Source of the DNA: Streptomyces rubrogriseus
GTDB lineage: Bacteria; Actinomycetota; Actinomycetes; Streptomycetales; Streptomycetaceae
NCBI RefSeq assembly: GCF_027947575.1
Contig: NZ_CP116256.1
Coordinates: 2,976,001 to 3,040,000, forward strand
DNA: 64,000 nt
Reading direction: 5' to 3'
This document shows positions 56,964 through 64,000 of this stretch, piece after piece (position 1 is the first letter of the stretch; every line of letters starts with the position of its first letter). The translations under genes and the position numbers were made by a program. The notes under the pieces are model-generated. The model did not search any database. It was not told the origin of the DNA and saw only the letters and a list, made by a program, of their open reading frames with translations.

Positions 56964-58259
56964 TCACCACGGGTTGGGCGCGGCCAGCTCTGACTCCAGC
57001 GCCGCGAGCCGGGAGCTCGTGGCCGCCGTGGGCCGCACCGCGGCGAGCGCACGCCACACGTCGAGATCGTCCTCCCCCCAGGGCGCGTGAGCCCAGTCGG
57101 CCAGCAGGTCGGGGTCACCGCAGGCGATCAGCGCCGCGCGCAGACCGTCGGCGAGCCGGCGCCTGAGCCGTCCGACCGCCGGAGCCTGGGAACCGGGCAG
57201 CAGCGGACCCGCGTACGCCGACGCGGCCGCCGTGATCGCACCGGCCCGCAGCCGGCGTTCGACGACGGAGGCGTCGGACTCGACGGGCATCGTGAGCCGG
57301 TACGGCCGGGAAGCCAGTCGGCCGGGTCCCAGGATGCCGCGCAGCCGGGCCAGCTCGGCCCGCAGCGTCACCGGCGGTACCGTCTCGTCCTCGTACAGGG
57401 CGCACAGCAACTCGTCGCCCGTCAGACCCTCCGGATGGTGGGCCAGCAGCACGACGATCTCGCTGTGCCGCCGGCTCAGCCGGACCCTGCGACCGTCCGC
57501 GCTCAGCAGGGCCTCGTCGCGGCCCAGCGCGGTCAGCTCGGCCGCCTCCGGCGCGGACCGCTCCGGAGTGAGCAGCGCCAGCTGGGACTCCGCGGCACGC
57601 GCCACCGCCTGCACGAAACCCAGACTGTGCGGGTGCGCCAGACCGTCCCCGCCGGTGATGTCCACGGCGCCGAGCACCCGACCGGTGCGGGGATCGTGCA
57701 CCGGAGCGGCGGCGCAGGTCCACGGCTGTACCCGGCGTATGAAGTGCTCGGCCGCGAACACCTGCACCGGACGGCCGACGGCCACCGCCGTGCCCGGCGC
57801 GTTCGTCCCGACGGCCGACTCCGACCAGCGGGCCCCTGGCACGAAGTTCATCCGGCCCGCCCGGCGCCGAGTGGCGGGGTGTCCCTCGACCCACAGCAGT
57901 CTGCCGTGCGCGTCGCACACCGCGAGCAGGTGCTCGCCGTCGGCGGCGAACGTGCCCAGCAACTCACGGACCAGCGGCATCACCCGCGACAGGGGGTGTT
58001 CTGCCCGGTAGGCCCCGAGGTCTCCGTCCATCAGCTCCACGCTCGCGGTACCGTCCGGGCCGACCCCCGCCCGGACCGACCGCCGCCACGAATCCGCGAC
58101 CACGGCCCGCACGGGCCGCGGCACCGTCCCCGCTTCGGTGAAGGTCTCGTGGGCGCGGCGCAGTGCCCGCGCGCGCTCGACGGGGTCGGCCCCCGGTTCC
58201 AGAGCCAGCCATGCGTCAGTCAACTCGGCCTCCCCGGACGGTGTTGCGGTGTGGGACAT
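56964..58259 (-). CDS. GAF-domain transcriptional regulator of aldehyde dehydrogenase
   Basis: A 431-residue regulator. Residues about 85-215 are a GAF sensor ([57 protein letters not shown]); residues about 250-320 form a winged-helix region ([20 protein letters not shown]) in place of the sigma-54 ATPase of AcoR-like proteins, as usual in Streptomyces. It sits upstream of the ExaC-type dehydrogenase and likely senses an alcohol or aldehyde. Start at ATG 58259; GTG two codons upstream is possible. Confidence 0.88.
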   Translation of the reverse strand: MSHTATPSGEAELTDAWLALEPGADPVERARALRRAHETFTEAGTVPRPVRAVVADSWRRSVRAGVGPDGTASVELMDGDLGAYRAEHPLSRVMPLVRELLGTFAADGEHLLAVCDAHGRLLWVEGHPATRRRAGRMNFVPGARWSESAVGTNAPGTAVAVGRPVQVFAAEHFIRRVQPWTCAAAPVHDPRTGRVLGAVDITGGDGLAHPHSLGFVQAVARAAESQLALLTPERSAPEAAELTALGRDEALLSADGRRVRLSRRHSEIVVLLAHHPEGLTGDELLCALYEDETVPPVTLRAELARLRGILGPGRLASRPYRLTMPVESDASVVERRLRAGAITAAASAYAGPLLPGSQAPAVGRLRRRLADGLRAALIACGDPDLLADWAHAPWGEDDLDVWRALAAVRPTAATSSRLAALESELAAPNPW

Positions 58260-58366
58260 CGTGACCCCGCGGATACGCGCCGACAACCACTTCGACCAGC
58301 CGGACACCCGAATGTGGCGTTCCGAGTGCACCGGCGAGGAGGCCGGACGAGGGCCGGGCGTGGGGG

Positions 58367-58972
58367 TCAGGCGAAGTTGACCAGTCTGATGTAGCGGGTC
58401 CAGTCCCAGAACGGCCCCGGGTCGGTGTGGTCGCTGCCTGGAACCTCGTGGTGCGCGATGATGTGCGTGCGGTCCTTCGGGATGCCGTAGGCGGTGCAGA
58501 TCGCCGCGGTGAGCGCGGCCGACTGCTCGTACATGGCGTTGGTGAAGTATTCGGGCCGGTCGACCCATCCCTCGTGTTCGATCCCGATGCTGCGGGTGTT
58601 GTAGTCCCAGTTGCCCGCGTGCCAGGCGATGTCCGTCTCGCGGACACACTGCGCGACGTGCCCGTCGGAGGACCGGACGACGTAGTGCGCGGACACCTGC
58701 TTCTCGGGGTCGCGGAAGATGGACAGCGTGTCCGCGTACGTCTCCTGCGTGACGTGGACGACCACGAAGTCGACGGGGTAGGCCGTGGGCCGGCTCGACC
58801 GGCTGTAGTTCGACGTGCTCGCCGGCAGCCACTCGGCGGAGGGGTAGTCGACGGCACGGACCTGCGCGGCGGCCCGTGTACCGGAGAGCAGGGTGTAGGG
58901 GACGGTGGCCAGCGCGGCGCCCTTCAGGAGCCGCCGCCTGGTCGGAACGGGTGCTGTCCTCTCCCTTTCCAT
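58367..58972 (-). CDS. Tat-exported N-acetylmuramoyl-L-alanine amidase (Amidase_2)
   Basis: A 201-residue exported amidase. Tat signal PTRRRLLKGAALATVPYTLL precedes AAA cleavage near residue 37. Zinc ligands are His in VDFVVVHVTQET, His in THIIAHHEVPG and the Asp/Cys-type position in GSDHTDPGPFWDW; catalytic Tyr/His lie in HYVVRSSDGHVAQCV and IGIEHEGWV. It cuts the sugar-peptide bond of peptidoglycan outside the cell. ATG 58972 is preferred; upstream in-frame Met codons fall in a repeat region. Confidence 0.9.
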   Translation of the reverse strand: MERERTAPVPTRRRLLKGAALATVPYTLLSGTRAAAQVRAVDYPSAEWLPASTSNYSRSSRPTAYPVDFVVVHVTQETYADTLSIFRDPEKQVSAHYVVRSSDGHVAQCVRETDIAWHAGNWDYNTRSIGIEHEGWVDRPEYFTNAMYEQSAALTAAICTAYGIPKDRTHIIAHHEVPGSDHTDPGPFWDWTRYIRLVNFA

Positions 58973-59042
58973 GGGATTGCCCTTTCGTCGGTGGGCCCTG
59001 GGCCCGGTGGGGGGTGAGTGCTCAGCCGTTCGGTATGACGGG

Positions 59043-59096
59043 GCGACATGACGGAGCGACATGTCAGAGCGCACGACAGAGCGAAATGACTGCGGA
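59043..59096. repeat. Degenerate 12-16-bp tandem repeat upstream of amidase
   Basis: Four units start with GCG: 59043-59055 and 59056-59068 (nearly identical), 59069-59080 and 59081-59096 (diverged). They lie 70-125 bases upstream of the amidase ATG, in its promoter region. Confidence 0.6.
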
Positions 59097-59231
59097 GCGG
59101 AATGCCGACGCGGACGTCCGACCGCCCCGTGGGCGAGGTGCGTCCGCGTGAATCACCGTACGGGGAGCGGGGGTTGCGCAGTAGAGCGCCGCGCCGTTCC
59201 GTGGACAGCCACCGCCTTGTGGACACCGCGC

Positions 59232-59247
59232 TCACTCGATCGAGTGA
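59232..59247. promoter_or_regulatory. 16-bp perfect palindrome between amidase and ROK genes
   Basis: TCACTCGATCGAGTGA is a perfect palindrome 48 bases after the ROK gene stop and 260 bases upstream of the amidase start. With no loop it is unlikely to be a terminator; it looks like a protein-binding site. Confidence 0.55.
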
Positions 59248-59294
59248 ACGCGAGCGATGGTGCGGATTGTCGGTGACCTCCCGACGGGCGAGTG

Positions 59295-60503
59295 TCAGGC
59301 CCGTTCCGCCACCGCGCCCGGGTCGTCCAGGACCGCCCGGACCACGGAGTGTGCGGCGCCGAGCAGCGGCCCCTGCGGACCCAGCTCCGACACCGCGACC
59401 GGGCAGGCGGGGCCCGCCGTGCGCCGGGCCAGTTCGTCCCGCAGCGACGGCAGCAGCCAGGGCGCGAGTCCGGCGAGGGCGCCGCCCAGCACCACGCCCT
59501 CGGGGTCCAGCAGGTTCACCGCACCGGTCAGGGCGATGCCGAGCGCCGTGCCCGCCTCGCGCAGGGCACGCCGTACGTCCTCGTCACCCTCCGCGGCCCG
59601 GTCGGCGAGCAGGCCGACACGGTCTTCCCCCGGCTCCACGCCCGCCGCGCGCAGGACCGCCTTCTCACCGGCGTACTGTTCCAGGCACCCGCGCCCACCG
59701 CAGGCGCACCCGGGCCCGTCGGGATGGACGGGCACATGCCCCAGCTCACCGGCGAACCCGCGGGTACCGCGCAGTAGCCGACCGTCGAACACCACGGCCG
59801 CGCCGATGCCGATCTCGGCCGAGACGTGCAGGAAGTCCCGGGGAGTGCCGTCGCCGAGCCAGAGTTCGGCGAGCGCGCCGAAATTGGCCTCGTTGTCCAC
59901 GGTCGGCGGCAGATCCGCCGGCAGCAGGGCGCCGAGGTCCGCGTCGTGCCAGTCCAGGTTCGGTGCGCGGACGACGGTCCGGCCGTCCCGGGCCACCAGA
60001 CCGGGCACGGCCACCGCGAGGCCGGCCGGCCACAGTCCCTCGGTCTCCGCCTGGGAGACCACCTGACGCACCAGGCCGGTGAGCTGCTCCAGTACCGGCT
60101 CCGGCGAACGGCCCCGGTTGCTGCCGTACCGCACCGCACGCGCGCGTACGCGGCCGCGGAGGTCCACGGCACAGACCGCGAGATGGTCGACGCCGACCTC
60201 CGCCCCGATGCCGGCCGGGCCCTGTCCGCTGACGGCGAGTGCGGAGCCGGGACGGCCCACGCGGCCGGGGCGCTCGGGACCCAGCTCCTCCAGCAGGCCC
60301 GAGCGGATGAGTTCGTCCACGAGGGTCGACACCGCGGCCCGCGTCAGCCCGATCCGCGAGGCCACGGCGGCCCGGGACAGCGGGCCCTCGGCGCTGACGG
60401 TGTGCATCACCCGCGACAGGTTGCGGCGGCGCATCCCCTGCTGGGTGTCCGGCAGCGCGCGCCCGGGGCGGGCCGGCTGGGCTTCGTGCGGCGGTGCGGT
60501 CAT
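59295..60503 (-). CDS. xylR: ROK family regulator, XylR-like
   Basis: A 402-residue ROK protein with N-terminal winged helix (LSRAAVASRIGLTRAAVSTL, residues about 40-75) and a sugar-kinase-like sensor: VDNEANFGALAELW, the ROK zinc motif GCACGGRGCLEQYAG and the C-terminal GVVLGGALAG. It lies 210 bases upstream of xylB on the same strand and close to xylA, so repression of the xyl genes until xylose is present is likely. An XylR-like inverted repeat is found in the xylA/xylB intergenic region. ATG at 60503. Confidence 0.88.
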   Translation of the reverse strand: MTAPPHEAQPARPGRALPDTQQGMRRRNLSRVMHTVSAEGPLSRAAVASRIGLTRAAVSTLVDELIRSGLLEELGPERPGRVGRPGSALAVSGQGPAGIGAEVGVDHLAVCAVDLRGRVRARAVRYGSNRGRSPEPVLEQLTGLVRQVVSQAETEGLWPAGLAVAVPGLVARDGRTVVRAPNLDWHDADLGALLPADLPPTVDNEANFGALAELWLGDGTPRDFLHVSAEIGIGAAVVFDGRLLRGTRGFAGELGHVPVHPDGPGCACGGRGCLEQYAGEKAVLRAAGVEPGEDRVGLLADRAAEGDEDVRRALREAGTALGIALTGAVNLLDPEGVVLGGALAGLAPWLLPSLRDELARRTAGPACPVAVSELGPQGPLLGAAHSVVRAVLDDPGAVAERA

Positions 60504-60713
60504 GCCTCCGTCAGTCCTTGGTCTGTCGTCGCTCGGTCCGGTCCCGGCCGACCACCACGGGCGCGGTCGGGCCGCGTGCGGGCCGTCCGAAGCCGGAGGC
60601 GACGGGAGATGCCTGAGACGCCCCTCGTCATGTCCCGGTCTGCTGTGCGACCCGTCCGCGGCGGCTCCGCGGGGAGCGGACTGTCCGCCGGTGGCCCGCG
60701 TGCGGGCGCGTCC
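60504..60713. other. Non-coding gap between the ROK gene and xylB
   Basis: No convincing coding frame; GC-rich with scattered GGCCG/CGGCC stems. It presumably contains the ROK gene promoter. No clear operator seen. Confidence 0.4.
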
Positions 60714-62159
60714 TCAGCGGGAGGCCGTGTCCCGTTCCAGCAGCGGTGCCGCGTCGGAGAGTACCCCGGTGATCCGGTTCAGCGTCGCCTCGTCCCGTTC
60801 CACGGCGTCGAGCACCGGCCCGGCGGCCGTGTTCCAGCGTCGGGCGACCGCTGCCGCGTCCTCGCCGGTCAGCAGACCGGCCGCCTGCGCCGCGGCACCG
60901 AGCGCGACCAGCTCCCTGGCGTCCGGGATCTGGACCGGGCGCCCGGACAACCGCCGTACGGTCTGCTGCCAGGCCGTCCCCCGGGCACCGCCGCCGATCA
61001 GCAGCAGGGGCGCGGACGGGTCCGCGTCGGCGTCGAGGACGAGGTCGAGCGCGCCGAGCAGCGAGTGGACGGCGCCGTCGTACGCGGCCTGGAGCAGCTG
61101 TCCGGCGGTCGTGTCGTGGCGCAGCCCGTGCAGGAGGCCGGAGGAGTGCGGGAGGTTCGGTGTGCGCTCGCCGTCGAGGAAGGGCAGCAGGGTGACGTCG
61201 GTGCCCGGCTCGACGGCTTCCCGGTCCAGGCCCAGCAGGGACGCGACGCGGTCCACGGCGAGCGTGCAGTTGAGGGTGCAGGCCAGCGGCAGCCAGTCGC
61301 CGCGCGCGTCGGCGAAGCCCGCCACGGTTCCCGTCGGGTCGGCGGGCCGGCGCTGCGACACGGCGTACGCGGTGCCCGAGGTGCCGAGGCTCATCACCGG
61401 GACGCCGGGGCGCAGTCCGAGACCCAGCGCGGCGGCCGCGTTGTCGCCGGTGCCGGCGGCGACCAGGGTCCCCTTGGAGAACGGCAGGCCGTGGCCGTCG
61501 CGCACGGTGCCGGCCACCTCGCCGGGCCGGACGACCCGGGGCAGCAGCGCCGGATCGAGCGCTACGCGCGCGAGGATCTCCTCGTCGTAGGCCTCCGTGC
61601 CCGCCGCCCACCAACCGGTGCCGGACACGTCGCCGCGGTCGGTGGTCCCCTCGCCGGTGAGGCGCTCGGTGAGGTAGTCGTGGGGGAGCCGTACGGCCTT
61701 CACCGCGCGGGCCGCCTCCGGCTCGTGCTCGGCCAGCCAGGCCCACTTGGTGACCGTGAAGGAGGCGCTGGGCACGCTCCCCGTGCGCTCCGCCCAGGCC
61801 TTCGCCCCGCCCAGCTCGTCGATCAGCCGGCGGGCCTGCGGAGCTGAGCGCACGTCGTTCCAGAGCAGGGCGGGGCGCACCGGCTCGCCCTGGGCGTCCA
61901 GCGTGACCAGACCGTGCTGCTGCCCGCCGACGGACACGGCCGCGGCCTCGCGGGCGGCCTCGCCGCACTGGCTCAGGGCCTCGCCCAGCGCATCCCACCA
62001 CTGGCGGGGATCGCTCTCGCGGCCGGCCCCTGAGGACACGGTGTGGGGCGCCTGGCCGCTCGCGACGACCCGGCCGGTGGCCGCGTCGACGACCAGCGCC
62101 TTGGTGGACTGGGTGGACGTGTCCACGCCGACGACGAGCGGACCCTCGGCTGCTGACAT
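60714..62159 (-). CDS. xylB: Xylulokinase
   Basis: A 481-residue FGGY carbohydrate kinase that phosphorylates D-xylulose to xylulose 5-phosphate. N-terminal LVVGVDTSTQSTKALVVD binds ATP phosphates; SVGGQQHGLVTLD and PHDYLTERLTG shape the sugar site; the catalytic Asp is in AAGTGDNAAAALGLGL; the FGGY C-terminal motif is LLLIGGGARGTAWQQTV. Divergent from xylA across a 154-base region with an operator. Length typical of the family. Confidence 0.95.
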   Translation of the reverse strand: MSAAEGPLVVGVDTSTQSTKALVVDAATGRVVASGQAPHTVSSGAGRESDPRQWWDALGEALSQCGEAAREAAAVSVGGQQHGLVTLDAQGEPVRPALLWNDVRSAPQARRLIDELGGAKAWAERTGSVPSASFTVTKWAWLAEHEPEAARAVKAVRLPHDYLTERLTGEGTTDRGDVSGTGWWAAGTEAYDEEILARVALDPALLPRVVRPGEVAGTVRDGHGLPFSKGTLVAAGTGDNAAAALGLGLRPGVPVMSLGTSGTAYAVSQRRPADPTGTVAGFADARGDWLPLACTLNCTLAVDRVASLLGLDREAVEPGTDVTLLPFLDGERTPNLPHSSGLLHGLRHDTTAGQLLQAAYDGAVHSLLGALDLVLDADADPSAPLLLIGGGARGTAWQQTVRRLSGRPVQIPDARELVALGAAAQAAGLLTGEDAAAVARRWNTAAGPVLDAVERDEATLNRITGVLSDAAPLLERDTASR

Positions 62160-62245
62160 CGGGCTTCTCCCTCTTCCGCGGGTCCCGCGACCCGGCCTTC
62201 ACTCCTTCGGGGACACCTTGTCCCTTCCCAGGACCGTGTGTGCAT

Positions 62246-62276
62246 ACTAATTTGTAAAGCGCCATGACGAAATAGT
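62246..62276. promoter_or_regulatory. XylR-like operator between xylB and xylA
   Basis: ACTAATTTGT (62246-62255) and ACGAAATAGT (62267-62276) form an imperfect inverted repeat (8 of 10 positions) with an 11-base spacer. Sequence and size resemble the Bacillus xyl operator half-site TTAGTTTGT. It could govern both divergent genes. Confidence 0.65.
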
Positions 62277-62289
62277 CGGCAGCGATTGA

Positions 62290-63477
<1,188 letters not shown>

Positions 63478-63502
63478 CCGCTCCGGCACCCGTGAGAATG
63501 CT

Positions 63503-63531
63503 CCGGCCCCGTCCTTCGCGGACGGGGCCGG
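63503..63531. terminator. Bidirectional terminator after xylA
   Basis: A 12-bp perfect stem (63503-63514 with 63520-63531) and 5-base loop between convergent genes. Confidence 0.85.
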
Positions 63532-63572
63532 ATCTCGTGCGGGGCGTCACCCGGCAGCGCGGGACGGGGCCG

Positions 63573-64000
63573 TCAGGGCTCGCAGTCGGTCGCGAGGGCC
63601 GCTGAGGCCAGCGCCGTCGCCGGGTCCTGGCTCGGTCCGCCCACGGGGACCCATCGGCCGTGCTCCCTGCGGTACGGCCACCAACGCCCCTGGCGGTCCA
63701 GGCGAAGCTGGTGAGGCGCGCCGACGACCGTCCACCGGTTGGCCCGCGCCAGCAGCGAGGGCCGCTCGTCCTCCTCCCAGGCCGACTCCAGTGCCGCACG
63801 CGCGCGTGCGAGCGTGTCGCCCTCCACCGCCCATTCCTCCTCGAGCACGGACAGGGCGGCTCCGCCTCCGAGGCGCCATGCGCGTACGGCCGCGGCCAGT
63901 GCCTCCCGCGTGCGCCCCGAACCGTCGCCGAGGCGGTCCAGTACGTCCGGTCCCGCATCCCCCGCGGCCAGGCGCACCGCATCCTGTGCCGGGGTCGGCT
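63573..64000 (-). CDS. C-terminal part of an unidentified, possibly SWIM zinc-finger, protein (5' end outside window)
   Basis: The frame is open to the window edge. The visible about 142 residues are AAAVRAWRLGGGAALSVLEE, then RANRWTVVGAPHQLRLDRQG and RWWPYRREHGRWVPVGGPSQ, ending LASAALATDCEP. This Trp/Arg-rich tail is like the C-termini of SWIM zinc-finger proteins I recall next to SNF2 helicase genes in Streptomyces, but the zinc motif itself is not in view. Low certainty on family. Confidence 0.5.
   Translation of the reverse strand, partial: PTPAQDAVRLAAGDAGPDVLDRLGDGSGRTREALAAAVRAWRLGGGAALSVLEEEWAVEGDTLARARAALESAWEEDERPSLLARANRWTVVGAPHQLRLDRQGRWWPYRREHGRWVPVGGPSQDPATALASAALATDCEP

Overview
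This is a 64 kb piece of a high-GC actinobacterial chromosome, almost certainly a Streptomyces from the S. coelicolor / S. lividans / S. violaceoruber group. The evidence is the strong G/C bias at third codon positions, frequent GTG starts, many 4-base stop/start overlaps, Tat signals on exported proteins, and a gene order (rocD, murT-gatD, pfkA, def, rppA-CYP158A2-cupin, celS2, celB, xylB/xylA) that I remember, unverified, from the SCO1230-to-SCO1168 arm region of S. coelicolor, read backwards. I see no rRNA, tRNA, CRISPR array, insertion sequence or prophage.

Layout. 0-16 kb: end of a secreted M28 aminopeptidase, an MHS-type symporter, an RpiB-like isomerase, an arginine/ornithine module (Lrp regulator, DDAH-like hydrolase, ornithine aminotransferase), a LytS/LytTR two-component system overlapping a cation/organic-acid symporter, a CtaG-like oxidase assembly protein, 6-phosphofructokinase, the MurT-GatD lipid II amidation pair and peptide deformylase. 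16-35 kb: TetR plus acyl-CoA dehydrogenase, the rppA-P450-cupin polyketide pigment operon, aldehyde dehydrogenase, DNA ligase-NUDIX pair, a thioredoxin-reductase-like flavoprotein with a divergent XRE-cupin regulator, a quinone oxidoreductase plus two coupled acyl-CoA dehydrogenases, a Tat-exported phosphodiesterase, a deletion scar joining MFS and TetR remnants, DUF779, and a MarR-regulated DHA2 efflux pump. 35-39 kb: cellulose attack (AA10 LPMO celS2, GH12 endoglucanase celB) with three CebR-type palindromes and a LacI regulator.

39-54 kb holds the most unusual unit: a co-directional operon of DUF4132 (short), DUF4132 (1734 aa), MoxR AAA+ ATPase, DUF5682, VWA and SWIM zinc-finger proteins. 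It is the actinobacterial counterpart of the little-understood Escherichia coli yehI/yehL-M-P-Q genes and resembles the MoxR-VWA ternary systems proposed to act in biological conflict. A MerR-HTH/sliding-clamp fusion gene lies directly upstream on the same strand. The DUF5682 gene shows a frameshift at a G6 run, and its C-terminal half is read in frame into the VWA gene.

54-64 kb: two small enzymes, a GntR regulator remnant, an ExaC/AldB-type aldehyde dehydrogenase with its GAF regulator, a Tat-exported amidase, and the xylose genes (ROK regulator, xylB, divergent xylA with a XylR-like operator), ending in part of what may be another SWIM-type protein.
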